A stretch of 64,000 bases of DNA. It comes from Halomonas sp. GTDB taxonomy: Bacteria; Pseudomonadota; Gammaproteobacteria; Pseudomonadales; Halomonadaceae. The stretch spans positions 375,632-439,631 of the forward strand of contig NZ_JAGOBJ010000001.1 of assembly GCF_017983445.1 (NCBI RefSeq), written 5' to 3'. Positions 8,848-17,895 of this stretch are shown in pieces. A model generated the notes under the pieces. The model saw only the letters and a program-made list of their open reading frames with translations. It ran no database searches and was not told where the DNA came from. Position 1 is the first letter of the stretch. Each line of letters starts with the position of its first letter. Made by a program: the position numbers and the translations under genes.

Positions 8848-9857
8848 AGGTTGCCCTGATACCGCGGCGTCTTGAACCGCGGACGCTGCTTGCATTATTA
8901 CTCACCGCCCTTGTGGCGGTGAGTGCCGTTAGTCTACTCATCGGCGCCGGCACCGTCTCACCTTCTCAGGCGCTTTCGATGCTGATGGGCAGTGAGGACA
9001 GCGAAGCGTATTTCGTTGTCTGGGAACTGCGCGCGCCACGCACCCTGATTGGTATTGCCGTTGGTATGGCGCTGGGCGTATCCGGGGCGCTGCTTCAGGC
9101 GGTTGCCCGCAACCCGCTTGCCGAGCCCGGTTTGTTGGGAGTAAGCGCAGGTGCCGCTTTTGCCGTGGCGCTGGCATTGGTGTTGGGTGCCAGTGCGGCC
9201 ACGCTGCGAATTTCCGTGGCGCAGTTGGGCGCGCTTGTGGGATGCCTGTGCGTATTGGGCGTTGCCCGTTGGCGCGGGGTGGGTAATGATCCTATACGCC
9301 TTGTACTGGCCGGGGCTGCCTTTTCAGCACTCTTGGGTGCGATGACATCCATGTTACTGCTGTTCGACCAGCGCTCCGCCGATGAGGTGCGCTTCTGGGT
9401 CATTGGCAGCCTGGCCGGGCGCCGTCTGGAAGACCTATGGGCCGTTTTACCTTCCATGGCATTTTGTACCGTGCTGATCGCCTTGATTGCGCGGCCACTT
9501 TCGGCGCTGGCGCTGGGTGAGCGCATGGCCTCAGGGCTTGGCCACCATCCTCAGCTTATCCGCGCGCTGGTGGTTCTTTGTGTTGCCCTGCTGGTAGGCG
9601 CGGCAACGGCGATTGCCGGGCCAATCATTTTCGTGGGCCTGGTCGTGCCGTTTATCGCCCGCGCCTTTGCCGGGCCGGATATCCGGCGTACCCTGTGGTT
9701 TTGCTTGCCGATTGGCCCCTTGATTATTCTGGCGGCCGATATCATTTCGCGTGTGGTAGTGTCGCCTTCTGAGCTGCCGCTCGGCGTGCTGACTGCATTG
9801 TGCGGGGCTCCTGTATTGATCGCCGCCGTACGTGCCCGCCGGTTACCCATGTTATGA
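8844..9857 (+). CDS. Iron-siderophore ABC transporter permease (FecC-like)
   Basis: Inner-membrane permease of 337 residues in the FecCD/BtuC family, with about nine or ten helices. Family stretches are visible: LRAPRTLIGIAVGMALGVSG near residues 64-83, QAVARNPLAEPGLLGVSAGA, and GPIIFVGLVVPFIAR, which is the part that contacts the ATPase. It starts at a GTG overlapping the stop of the binding-protein gene and ends in an ATGA overlap with the second permease. Two distinct permease genes in a row, as in fecCD, imply a heterodimeric channel. Confidence 0.93.
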   Translation: MKVALIPRRLEPRTLLALLLTALVAVSAVSLLIGAGTVSPSQALSMLMGSEDSEAYFVVWELRAPRTLIGIAVGMALGVSGALLQAVARNPLAEPGLLGVSAGAAFAVALALVLGASAATLRISVAQLGALVGCLCVLGVARWRGVGNDPIRLVLAGAAFSALLGAMTSMLLLFDQRSADEVRFWVIGSLAGRRLEDLWAVLPSMAFCTVLIALIARPLSALALGERMASGLGHHPQLIRALVVLCVALLVGAATAIAGPIIFVGLVVPFIARAFAGPDIRRTLWFCLPIGPLIILAADIISRVVVSPSELPLGVLTALCGAPVLIAAVRARRLPML

Positions 9858-11014
9858 GCTTGTCTATGACGCTGCGCTGGTTAAAACCTGCCTTCCGAAA
9901 ACGGGGCGCTGCCGCGCTGGTATCCAAAGCTTCCTCGATGGGAATAGCCCAGCATGATGACGTGCCGGTAAAACCACCCAGCGGCTACTGGCGATGGGGC
10001 GAACGCCGGGGTAACGGTGTCAGTATCCTGATCGAGCGGCGCGCGGTTTGGGTCAATAGCGTATTAATGCTGGCGCTGGTGTTGGCCGGTATTGCCTATC
10101 TCTGTCTTGGCAGCCTGACGCTTGACCCGCGTGAGGTGATCAGCGCATTGGCCGGGCAAAGCGATATGATGACCGGATTCATGGTGCAGGAGCTGCGCCT
10201 GCCAAGGCTTATAGCGGCGTGTCTCACCGGTGGGGCGTTCGCGCTGGCCGGGATCCTTATGCAGACCCTTGCCCGCAATCGCCTGGCCACCCCGGGCATC
10301 ATCGGGATCGATAACGGCGCCACCGCTTTTGCAGTGGCCTCCGTGGTGGGGATGAGCGTGTCGCTGGCGCCCTCTGCCATGGCCTTGACCGGTGCCGTTA
10401 CTGCCGCTGTACTCACCTTCGGGCTAGCCGCTGGCAGCGGCACTCAGGGCTACCGTTTTATCGTGGCGGGTATCGGCGTGGGCGCCGTTTTTGGGGCCAT
10501 CACGCAACTGCTGCTGGCGCGGGTAGCGATTGATACCGCCAACGCCGCTTATCCCTGGACGGTAGGCTCGCTGAATGCTCGCTCCGGTGGCTCGGTTCAA
10601 CTGCTGGGCATTGGGCTGGCGCTGGGTTTTGTAGCGGCATTGGCGCTGGCACGCTCGTTGACCATTTTGCGGTTTTCCGAAGCCACGGCCAACGGTCTGG
10701 GCGTGAACGCCAAGGCCCGACGCATTCAGATACTCCTCCTATCGGTCGTTCTGACGGCGCTCGCGGTAGCCGTAGCCGGGCCTGTCGGCATGGTGGGGCT
10801 AATCGGCCCTGAAATTGCCCGCGCGCTGTCTACTCCGCGCCATGTGCCGGTGGTTGCCGCGACGCTTGCAGGCGCGTTGGTGATGGTGCTGGCGGATCTG
10901 GCAGGGCGCACACTGCTTGCGCCTATCGAGCTTCCGGTGGGTATTGTCACCGCGATTATTGGCGGCCCCTGGCTTTTATGGATTTTGATGCGTCCGCAAC
11001 GGAGTCACGCATGA
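9854..11014 (+). CDS. Iron-siderophore ABC transporter permease (FecD-like)
   Basis: Second permease of the importer, about 386 residues, in the FecCD/BtuC family. Motifs parallel those of its neighbour: LRLPRLIAACLTGGAFALAG, QTLARNRLATPGIIGIDNGA and GPVGMVGLIGPEIAR. The N-terminus is longer than usual, with about 65 residues (including RWGERRGNGVSILIERR) before the first helix. The start at 9854 is supported by the ATGA overlap with the previous stop; an open extension back to 9800 is spurious. Its end overlaps the ATPase start by ATGA, giving four tightly coupled genes. Confidence 0.93.
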   Translation: MSLSMTLRWLKPAFRKRGAAALVSKASSMGIAQHDDVPVKPPSGYWRWGERRGNGVSILIERRAVWVNSVLMLALVLAGIAYLCLGSLTLDPREVISALAGQSDMMTGFMVQELRLPRLIAACLTGGAFALAGILMQTLARNRLATPGIIGIDNGATAFAVASVVGMSVSLAPSAMALTGAVTAAVLTFGLAAGSGTQGYRFIVAGIGVGAVFGAITQLLLARVAIDTANAAYPWTVGSLNARSGGSVQLLGIGLALGFVAALALARSLTILRFSEATANGLGVNAKARRIQILLLSVVLTALAVAVAGPVGMVGLIGPEIARALSTPRHVPVVAATLAGALVMVLADLAGRTLLAPIELPVGIVTAIIGGPWLLWILMRPQRSHA

Positions 11015-11820
11015 ATAATTTTCGAACTCCGCCTACGCTTGCCACCAAGACGTTGGACATGAGCTATGGCACGCGGCGGGTTATCGACGGCCTGGACGTG
11101 GCGCTGCCCAGCGCTAAAGTGACGGCTATTGTCGGGCCTAACGGATGTGGAAAATCGACCCTGCTGGCAGGGCTCGCGCGCCTGCATAAACCCGATGGCG
11201 GCAACGTATTGCTTAACGGTGAGGATATTCAGCGCCTGCCGTCGCGCCAACTTGCCACGCAACTAGCGTTATTGCCCCAGGAGGCTATTGCTCCCGAAGG
11301 GCTCACGGTCACCGAGCTGATTCGCTTTGGACGCCAGCCGCATCAGGGCTGGTTGCGCCAATGGTCAGCGGAAGACCAGCGCGTTGTACAGCATGCGCTG
11401 GCCGCGGCGGGGCTTGAAAATTTAGCTGATAGACCCATCGATGCGCTTTCCGGCGGCCAGCGCCAGCGCGCCTGGATCGCCATGACTATCGCCCAGCAAA
11501 CTCCGCTTTTGCTGCTGGATGAACCTACCTCGGCACTGGATCTGGGCCATCAGATTGAAGTGTTCGAGCTGGTGCGTCACCTTGCAGGGCACGGGCGCAC
11601 CGTAGTAATGGTACTGCACGATTTAGCTAGCGCCTGTCGTTATGCCGATCATTTAATCGCCATGTGCGATGGCAAGATTATCGATCAGGGCGCACCTGCC
11701 ACCGTGGTGACACCTCAGCTGGTACGCAAGCTGTATCAGGTAGATTGCACGCTGCTGTCTGACCCTGATACCGGTAGCCCGCTACTCGCGAACGTGCGCC
11801 GGGCTACCGAACCTGCTTAA
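11011..11820 (+). CDS. Iron-siderophore ABC transporter ATPase (FecE-like)
   Basis: Cytoplasmic ATPase of 269 residues that powers the siderophore importer. It shows Walker A GPNGCGKST near residue 48, a Q-loop ALLPQE, signature LSGGQRQRAWIAM, Walker B LLLLDEPTSALD and the H-loop VLHD. The true start is the ATG at 11011, overlapping the permease stop (ATGA). It completes the binding protein-permease-permease-ATPase operon. Confidence 0.95.
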   Translation: MNNFRTPPTLATKTLDMSYGTRRVIDGLDVALPSAKVTAIVGPNGCGKSTLLAGLARLHKPDGGNVLLNGEDIQRLPSRQLATQLALLPQEAIAPEGLTVTELIRFGRQPHQGWLRQWSAEDQRVVQHALAAAGLENLADRPIDALSGGQRQRAWIAMTIAQQTPLLLLDEPTSALDLGHQIEVFELVRHLAGHGRTVVMVLHDLASACRYADHLIAMCDGKIIDQGAPATVVTPQLVRKLYQVDCTLLSDPDTGSPLLANVRRATEPA

Positions 11821-11839
11821 TAAAGTGGCGCTCAGAAAA

Positions 11840-12430
11840 CTAGCGGTTAATCAGCATAGCGTCCAGCGTAATGGGAACGTGATCATCAATTTGCTGATAA
11901 CCCAGCATGGTAAGAAGTGTGCGAACCGTACTGTTAGCCATTAACGCCTTGCCATCCAGTGCCATGGGTTCTGCGTGAGCCACCCGCACCTGTTTCAAGC
12001 CTTCACGAGTAAAGCGCAGGGGCACCGATTCTTCCTGGTTCACCATATCGCTCTGCACGCGAAAGGTAATGGTCTCGACCAGCGACTCACCAATATCCAA
12101 CGCATCCAGCCGCTCGGGCGACATCTGCCCAACCAGGGTGACCAGAGTAGTATTGGAAAGCAGAGCGACCCACGGCGGCAGGTCACTAAAACGCGAAAGC
12201 AGGTCGGTCTGGCTCAGCTTGAGTGGCAAGCGCAGTGTGCCATCCGGCGAAATATCCCCCTGAAGATCACGCACCTGATGATGGTGCGTTTGGGGTGTTG
12301 TACCGTTTAACTGAGTAATCGCCGCCTCTACACGAGACTGACCAGGATCGAGCTGCCAATCTGCCTGAACAGGCACCGTCAGCAGCAGCGGGAAAAGAGC
12401 AATCAAAGCTTTCAAGGCGCGTCTCCGCAT
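11840..12430 (-). CDS. YceI-like domain protein, exported
   Basis: Protein of 196 residues with a signal peptide (RRRALKALIALFPLLLTVPV, cleavage after VQA) followed by a YceI-like opening DWQLDPGQSRVEAAITQLNG. YceI proteins are periplasmic lipocalin-like barrels that bind isoprenoid or other lipids, but the family's function is mostly unproven. It is convergent with the siderophore importer operon (19 bp between stops) and has the tRNA gene upstream on the other strand. Family placement is moderately sure because the strand motifs are only loosely conserved. Confidence 0.75.
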   Translation of the reverse strand: MRRRALKALIALFPLLLTVPVQADWQLDPGQSRVEAAITQLNGTTPQTHHHQVRDLQGDISPDGTLRLPLKLSQTDLLSRFSDLPPWVALLSNTTLVTLVGQMSPERLDALDIGESLVETITFRVQSDMVNQEESVPLRFTREGLKQVRVAHAEPMALDGKALMANSTVRTLLTMLGYQQIDDHVPITLDAMLINR

Positions 12431-12543
12431 AAAGGACTCCCCTCAAGACCTGCAATACCGCAAAAAGTGCCATTAGTGCGCCAAGTTAAGCGCGTAAGGG
12501 GTAGCCTCGCCCCGCCACATTCGCTATTATATGCACGCTTTTC

Positions 12544-12620
<77 letters not shown>

Positions 12621-12662
12621 TATTCAAACACTTAGAAAAAATTGCTTTTCCTTCCTCGCTGC

Positions 12663-12848
12663 CTATTGCCGATCTTCCAGATTTTTCGTTAGTTTCCTCA
12701 ATGCCTCTTCTGAAAGCTGATAAGCCTTTATCCTAAGATCGGCAGTTTCACTACTGCTAAAACCTTTTGTACCAAACGTGATGCCCAATACTGAATACGC
12801 CGCACTGAAGATGAAATGGTGCGTGGCGTTTATACCCAGCGTAGTGCT
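12663..12848 (-). pseudogene. Fragment of an unidentified protein inside the island
   Basis: A stop-to-stop minus-strand frame of 61 codons without a start codon, ending ALRKLTKNLEDRQ. Composition is protein-like (helical, charged: SETADLRIKAYQLSEEALRK), so it may be the 3' remnant of an island gene. Its 5' part overlaps the integrase remnant antisense. I do not recognise the family. Confidence 0.3.
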
Positions 12849-13018
12849 CTAGAACGAATGACGCTTAAAGCAGCGTTAAAGTGCTACTTGGTCGATATAA
12901 CCCCTACCAAGAAACCAGCAGGCAGAAAAGCGAACGCCTCACGCCAAAGAGTATCGCTATCTACCGCGACAAGCGTTTAAACCGTTTGGGGCGCCGAGGG
13001 GTAATCGACACCGGTTGA
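12795..13018 (+). pseudogene. Tyrosine-recombinase (integrase) N-terminal remnant
   Basis: Two adjoining frames read as the N-terminal arm-binding part of a phage-type integrase. Frame one gives RRTEDEMVRGVYTQRSALER, then MTLKAALKCYLVDITPTKKP, as in integrases with LREALERY..EITPTKKG; it stops at 12978. A shift to another frame near 12935-12945 continues as SIAIYRDKRLNRLG, like the conserved AAYRDERL stretch, and stops at 13016-13018. The catalytic domain (R..H-R-Y) is absent. Position, 174 bp behind a tRNA gene and reading away from it, fits an integrase at an attachment site. Assignment comes from motif memory, not a search. Confidence 0.6.
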
Positions 13019-13106
13019 TGATCTTCTCACGCTCAGCTATCTGAATATCAGTGTTCTAGATATTTCACACGAAGCGATTCAAGCAGTGTTGATCAAATCA
13101 TTCCTT

Positions 13107-14720
13107 TCAGAGGAGTGTAAGAGAACTTGCCATCTCGTCCAATTTATTGGAGAGCGCTTGGTAGGACAGCTTGGGTCGATACTGGGCATCGTAAATAAGC
13201 CCGTTACCATGCCCGTAATAGTTGTGCCAATCGTTAAGCGATGACCAGCGATCGGAGAAGCCCCACATGGTAAACGAGTGCGCCCCCGCTTCGATGCACG
13301 CTTCCAGGTAGCCCGCGTACCACGCCGCTACCGCTTTCGGAGTGGTGGCGAAGATCTTGTGCTGGTTGATATCCAACTCGGATACCCGCACCTCAATGCC
13401 AATGGCACGAAAGCGAGCAATCGCTGAGATAAGGTGCGCCTTGCTGACCGACGTACTGTCCACATCCCAAGTGGCCTGGTACTCAGCGTTCATGTCTTCG
13501 TGCATCTGCAAGCCAATGCCATGAATGGGCACGCCGGCGGTTTGCAACTCGACCACCAGATTGAACAGAAAGTCCTGTTTGTCACCCGCTTCTTCACAGC
13601 CCCACTCGTTAATGAACAGCAGTACGTCTGGATCCACTTCATGAGCTTTACGCAATGCCCGTTCAATATAGCCACGTCCTAATGCCTGAAACCAGACGGA
13701 ATCACGGAGCTGGTCTGTCCAGTCCAGGAACGGCTCGTTAATCAAATCGAAAGAGACCATGCGGCCCTTATAGCGACCGAACAGCATCTCGATATGCTCG
13801 TCGAGGATCTCACCTACTTCGGTAGCGGTGATGGTTCCATCGAGCCAGCCATCCCACAGCCACTGCGGGGTCGCTTCGTTCCAAGCTACCGTATGGCCAT
13901 GCACGTCCATGCCATTACGTTCGGCGTAGTCGATCAGCTTATCCGACTCATAGAAGTCGTAGACGCCGCGGGCAGGCTGGATGAACTGGAATTTCATGCA
14001 GTTCTCAGGGGTGATCTGGTTAAACTCATTGCCCAGAATCGTGCGGTACTGTTCGTCGAACACCATCGGGTAGGTGGCCACCGCGGTACCCATGCGGAAC
14101 TTACCGGCCTTGTCACGCAAGGTGCCCGCTGTCTTAGGCACACTACGCACAGGAGTCTCTTCCACGGTACCGGTAGTGGTGATCTCGGTGATAAGGAACG
14201 TTGCACCCACGTTTGCTTCATCCAGGCTTAGATAAACTACCCCATCGTCAAACAGACCCAGGTCAGATTGTCGGGTAACTTCCACACCGTTGGTCAGGAA
14301 CACAAGCTCGGTGCCCTCACGCTTGAAGGTGTAAATCACATTGGTGCCCACACTGGCAGAAGCATTACCCCCCTCGGTATTGTCAGGGTGGTACAGCGAC
14401 CAGTAACACCAGTCACCATTGACGATCTGGGCTTTGAAGGTACTTGGCGCGTAGTACCACTCATCCTGCACCATCGGGATAACGCCGTGGAACATGAAGT
14501 AAGTAGAGTTGGCGGCGGTCAACGTAGCGGTGATATTGATCTCAAAGTCCCTCGCCACCTGAAAGCGCATCGCCAGGTTAAGGGGCGGGTTGTGTACCGG
14601 TGCATCCACCGAGTCAGGCAACGGTGACAGCTTACGGTCGAGGCCTTCAAACAGCACACCATTAGATTGCACGGTGGCCCCAGAAAAGCCTTCCCAAAAA
14701 GGGAATGGAGAAGAAGACAC
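13107..14720 (-). CDS. GH10 endo-1,4-beta-xylanase with N-terminal beta-sandwich domain
   Basis: Glycoside hydrolase of 537 residues expected to cut the xylan backbone. Residues about 195-525 form the GH10 TIM barrel: FRMGTAVATYPM, NCMKFQFIQPARGVYDF, HGHTVAWNEATPQW, the acid/base Glu in FDLINEPFLDW, and the nucleophile Glu in VRVSELDIN. Residues 1-185 look like a concanavalin-type beta-sandwich, perhaps carbohydrate-binding (WCYWSLYHPDNTEG). I see no signal peptide, which is unusual for a xylanase. The start is GTG with GGAGGT 6 nt upstream. It is the only intact cargo of the tRNA-linked island. Low similarity to housekeeping neighbours suggests acquisition. Confidence 0.9.
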   Translation of the reverse strand: MSSSPFPFWEGFSGATVQSNGVLFEGLDRKLSPLPDSVDAPVHNPPLNLAMRFQVARDFEINITATLTAANSTYFMFHGVIPMVQDEWYYAPSTFKAQIVNGDWCYWSLYHPDNTEGGNASASVGTNVIYTFKREGTELVFLTNGVEVTRQSDLGLFDDGVVYLSLDEANVGATFLITEITTTGTVEETPVRSVPKTAGTLRDKAGKFRMGTAVATYPMVFDEQYRTILGNEFNQITPENCMKFQFIQPARGVYDFYESDKLIDYAERNGMDVHGHTVAWNEATPQWLWDGWLDGTITATEVGEILDEHIEMLFGRYKGRMVSFDLINEPFLDWTDQLRDSVWFQALGRGYIERALRKAHEVDPDVLLFINEWGCEEAGDKQDFLFNLVVELQTAGVPIHGIGLQMHEDMNAEYQATWDVDSTSVSKAHLISAIARFRAIGIEVRVSELDINQHKIFATTPKAVAAWYAGYLEACIEAGAHSFTMWGFSDRWSSLNDWHNYYGHGNGLIYDAQYRPKLSYQALSNKLDEMASSLTLL

Positions 14721-14893
14721 GGGAATACCTCCAAAGAAATGTACCAGTGCGTAGTAGGTCGTACGCTAGGTGGCCTTGTGACTCAATTCCGCTACTCACC
14801 GCCCGTCATTACGACATTCCTTATCGTGATGCCCCTCAGCTTGACCTTAATCTCGCTACATAATTCGCCCTTATCGTTTAACACCAAGCTTAA

Positions 14894-14914
14894 AAATCCT
14901 ACCGGGCTCACCAT
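14894..14914. repeat. Imperfect copy of the tRNA 3' end (second attachment site)
   Basis: AAATCCTACCGGGCTCACCA plus T matches the tRNA 3' end at 18 of 21 positions; all three differences are transitions. It lies 21 bp past the azlD stop codon and would mark the far edge of the inserted element. Confidence 0.7.
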
Positions 14915-14935
14915 TCTTTCCTATCTTCTGCAACA

Positions 14936-15274
14936 TCACCCTGCTAGCGCTACCCCTATCAGCACTAGCCCAAACACCGCCACACCCGCTGCCACAGGCA
15001 GGCCCATTGTGCGTACGCGCAGCCATACAAGCAGCGTCACGAATAGCCCGATGGCCGTTGCTGCCCATGAAATAACGCCAGGGTTCACAGGAACGAGTGA
15101 TACGCCGAGCACCGCCGCGATCATCAGCGGGCCTAAGATGCTGATCCACTGAGGAATGCTGTTTAGACCTGTTTCACTTCCCAGGCGGCGCTGCATCCAA
15201 AGAAACGGCACAACGCGGATAAGCAGCGTGCCCACTGCCGAGGCGATTACCGCCAACCAAAGCTCTGCGCTCAT
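14936..15274 (-). CDS. azlD: AzlD family branched-chain amino acid transport subunit
   Basis: Small membrane protein of 112 residues with about four helices (ELWLAVIASAVGTLLIRVVP, GPLMIAAVLGVSL). AzlD works with AzlC as an exporter of branched-chain amino acids and analogues. It overlaps azlC by ATGA and is the last gene of an XRE-azlC-azlD operon. The far copy of the tRNA end lies just after it. Confidence 0.88.
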   Translation of the reverse strand: MSAELWLAVIASAVGTLLIRVVPFLWMQRRLGSETGLNSIPQWISILGPLMIAAVLGVSLVPVNPGVISWAATAIGLFVTLLVWLRVRTMGLPVAAGVAVFGLVLIGVALAG

Positions 15275-15993
15275 GACGTGCTTTTCCTGGGGTGAAATTT
15301 CACCATATAAAAACTGATGGCGCCGCAGGCAGCCGCTAGCGGGATGGCGACGTTGCTCCAGCCGTAAAGGGTAAAGAAGAGAGCGGATGCAATCGTACAG
15401 CCCAAGGCTAATGCCCAGCGCTTATCCGTGACGCGCGGCGCTACCATGGTTAAAAAAAGCGCGGGTAAGGCAAAGGGCATAATCTCTCCCAGAAGCGGCC
15501 AGCGGGCCGTTAATGTTTCTCCTGCGGTGGCGCCTACCACGGTACCCACAATCCATACGCCCCAGGCTAGCAGCGCTACTCCCAAAAACCAGCCAAAGCG
15601 TTCAGCTTCGGGAAGTTGAGGCAGGCGCGTGTGCGCCAGAGCAAAAACCTGATCGGTAAGGCCGTGCATTAGCCAGGGCCAATGGCGGCTGCGGGGCAGC
15701 CAGGCCGCGATGTTAGGGCCGTAAACCACATGGCGCACGTTAATCAGTAGTGTTAACGCGACCACCAGCCACAGCGGCGAGCCCGCGGCGGCCATGCCGA
15801 CGAATAGAAACTGTGAGGCTCCCGCATAAATCAACAGCGATATAACCGCTGCTTCCCAGGTGCTAAACCCTGCCTGTGTCGCCACCAAGCCAAACGAGAG
15901 CGAGACAGGTATATAGCCGCCTAGTAAAGGAATCGCTTCGCGTACGCCGCGCAGTGTCGAACGACCCGAAGTAGGGGTGGCAAGCTCGTTCAT
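15271..15993 (-). CDS. azlC: AzlC family branched-chain amino acid exporter
   Basis: Membrane protein of 240 residues, the large subunit of the AzlCD (YgaZH-like) exporter. Visible family features are the LLGGYIPVSLSFGLVATQAGFS opening (residues 23-44), the YAGASQFLFVGM segment and LLINVRHVVYGPNIAAWLP. It overlaps the upstream regulator and the downstream azlD by four bases each, so all three are coupled. Likely substrates are branched-chain amino acids or methionine. Confidence 0.92.
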   Translation of the reverse strand: MNELATPTSGRSTLRGVREAIPLLGGYIPVSLSFGLVATQAGFSTWEAAVISLLIYAGASQFLFVGMAAAGSPLWLVVALTLLINVRHVVYGPNIAAWLPRSRHWPWLMHGLTDQVFALAHTRLPQLPEAERFGWFLGVALLAWGVWIVGTVVGATAGETLTARWPLLGEIMPFALPALFLTMVAPRVTDKRWALALGCTIASALFFTLYGWSNVAIPLAAACGAISFYMVKFHPRKSTS

Positions 15994-16520
15994 GGCGTAT
16001 TGCCCTTTTCGCCGTAAGTAATCGTCAAAATCAGCGTCGCTTCTGCTGCCTGGGTGCGGTATAGATGTGGCTGGTCGGCCGGGAAGGTGAGGGTCTCGCC
16101 GGGTATCAGCGGTGTGGTGTCGCCATCCGGCCCGGCTTCCAGCCAGCCGCTGATCAGCGTGAGTGATTCCTGCGCGCCCGGCGTATGAGCCTCTGCATGA
16201 CGCAGTGTGTTCGGCGCGCAGCGCATCCAGTAGGCATCCACTTGGGGCGAATCTTTACCCTGATCAATAAGCCGGACCTGCACGCCATCTTCACCCAATG
16301 GCACGGTGATCGGCGCCACCAAGGTGCCAAACGGCACGTTGAGCTGAACGGCCAGCCGCCAGATAGTATCCAGAGTAGGGTTGCCATTACCTTGTTCAAG
16401 GCGGCACAGGTTGGATTTGGCGATGCCCGCTTCATTGGCCAGTTGTGATAGCGAAAGGCCCCGCTCCGTACGAAGCGTTTGAAGGTGCTGGCCCAATGTA
16501 CTCAGTGAAAGCTTATCCAT
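15990..16520 (-). CDS. XRE-family regulator with C-terminal cupin sensor domain
   Basis: Regulator of 176 residues. Residues about 8-65 are an XRE helix-turn-helix (TLRTERGLSLSQLANEAGIA, then KSNLCRRLEQG-like KSNLCRLEQGNGNPTLDTIW), and residues about 100-170 a cupin barrel (RHAEAHTPGAQESLTLISG, GETLTFPADQPHLY) that probably senses a small ligand, plausibly an amino acid. It is the first gene of the azlCD operon and overlaps azlC by ATGA. A 32-bp near-perfect palindrome starts 14 bp upstream of its start codon and is the obvious autoregulatory operator. Confidence 0.92.
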   Translation of the reverse strand: MDKLSLSTLGQHLQTLRTERGLSLSQLANEAGIAKSNLCRLEQGNGNPTLDTIWRLAVQLNVPFGTLVAPITVPLGEDGVQVRLIDQGKDSPQVDAYWMRCAPNTLRHAEAHTPGAQESLTLISGWLEAGPDGDTTPLIPGETLTFPADQPHLYRTQAAEATLILTITYGEKGNTP

Positions 16521-16533
16521 GACGCACTCTAGT

Positions 16534-16565
16534 GTTCTTTATATAGAACGTTCTATATAAGGAAC
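16534..16565. promoter_or_regulatory. Long palindromic operator upstream of the XRE-azlCD operon
   Basis: A perfect 22-bp palindrome at 16539-16560 (half-site TTATATAGAAC) is extended by GTTC/GAAC arms to 32 bp with a single mismatched pair. It sits just upstream of the regulator's ATG and would overlap the promoter; a dimeric XRE repressor is the likely ligand. Confidence 0.8.
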
Positions 16566-16668
16566 GAGAGTGTGTCAATGGTAACTATCAATCGATAGTA
16601 AGAACGGCAGGAGGGAGCTGGGAGCGCCGGCCAATTAAAGCGAGAGCTCCCCCATTTTTGACGTGAAG

Positions 16669-17895
16669 TTAAGGCGTGGGGGTGTTATCGCGCGCGCGAC
16701 AGGCCGCAGCGGTAAACAGCACGTCGGTTGATGAGTTAAGCGCGGTTTCTGTGGAGTCCTGCACCACGCTAATCACGAAGCCGATCGCGACGGCCTGCAT
16801 GGCCACTTCAGTTGGAATACCAAACAGGTTGGCGGCCATCGGGATCAACATCAGCGAGCCACCGGCTACGCCGGAAACACCACAGGCTGCCAGCGCAGAG
16901 ACGATGCACAGAAGCAAGGCGGTGGGGAAATCGACGTTAATGCCCAGTGTATGGGTGGCCGCCAGCGTGATTACGGTAATGGTGATCGCCGCACCGCACA
17001 TGTTGATCGTCGCGCCTAAAGGAATGGAGATGGAGTAGGTGTCAGCGTCCAACTTCAGCTTGCGGCAAAGCTCAAGGTTGATCGGAATATTGGCCGCCGA
17101 GCTGCGCGTGAAGAAGGCGGTAATTGCGCTGCCACGCAGGCACGCAAATACTAGCGGGTAGGGATTCTGACGGGTGGCGATGTATACAAGTAAAGGATTG
17201 CTCACCAAGGCAACAAACACCATGCAGCCAACGATAACCGCGAGCAGTTGGGCATAGTTAATCAACGACTCAATACCGGATTCTGCCAGCGTACCGGCCA
17301 CCAGGCCTAAAATGCCCAGCGGGGCCAAGCGGATGACCAGCGCAACAATACGTGAGACGGCGTCAGAAAGATCGCTCAGGGCAAGGCGGGTGGTGTCACT
17401 TGCCTGGCGCAACATCAGGCCAAGGCCAACGGCCCAGGCAAGAATGGCGATAAAATTACCTTCCATTAGCGCACTGACGGGGTTGGCGACCGCGTTTAAC
17501 AGCAGTTGGCGCAGGATCTGGAAAATATCGCCAGGCGGGTTGCCCTCCGCTTGGGGCGCATTAAGCGCAAGCTCCGTTGGAAAGGCAAAGCTTGCCGCAA
17601 CGGCAATCAGCGCTGCCACCAGCGTACCGACAATATAAAGCACCAGCACTGAGCGAATATGAGTGGGCTGCCCCTGCCGGTGTGCAGAAATGGCGGCGGC
17701 CACCAGAACAAACACCAGAATAGGCGCGACGGCCTGAAGTGCGGCAATGAATAGCTGGCCCAATAGCGCTATGTCGACAGCAGTCGAAGGCGCAAATACC
17801 CCAAGCAGGGCACCTATCACGATACCGATGAGAATCTGAGGAATAAGGCCCAGATGTAAAAGGGGGCGGAACAAGCCTGTGGCGGTTGCAATCAT
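16669..17895 (-). CDS. sstT: Serine/threonine:Na+ symporter SstT
   Basis: Inner-membrane transporter of 408 residues in the dicarboxylate/amino acid:cation symporter family; SstT takes up serine and threonine with Na+. Typical parts are SLVLVIGALLG-like [16 protein letters not shown] at the start, the serine-rich re-entrant loop [37 protein letters not shown] and the [21 protein letters not shown] loop. Length agrees with E. coli SstT (414). It stands alone on the minus strand behind the azl operon promoter region. Confidence 0.93.
   Translation of the reverse strand: MIATATGLFRPLLHLGLIPQILIGIVIGALLGVFAPSTAVDIALLGQLFIAALQAVAPILVFVLVAAAISAHRQGQPTHIRSVLVLYIVGTLVAALIAVAASFAFPTELALNAPQAEGNPPGDIFQILRQLLLNAVANPVSALMEGNFIAILAWAVGLGLMLRQASDTTRLALSDLSDAVSRIVALVIRLAPLGILGLVAGTLAESGIESLINYAQLLAVIVGCMVFVALVSNPLLVYIATRQNPYPLVFACLRGSAITAFFTRSSAANIPINLELCRKLKLDADTYSISIPLGATINMCGAAITITVITLAATHTLGINVDFPTALLLCIVSALAACGVSGVAGGSLMLIPMAANLFGIPTEVAMQAVAIGFVISVVQDSTETALNSSTDVLFTAAACRARDNTPTP

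Noticed and set aside
9800-9853. N-terminal extension of the second siderophore permease
   Set aside because: Runs inside the upstream permease gene; the ATGA overlap at 9854 gives the natural start.
13016-13106. Open plus-strand frame continuing from the integrase remnant towards the xylanase
   Set aside because: It continues only as antisense shadow of the xylanase gene and shows no integrase motifs.
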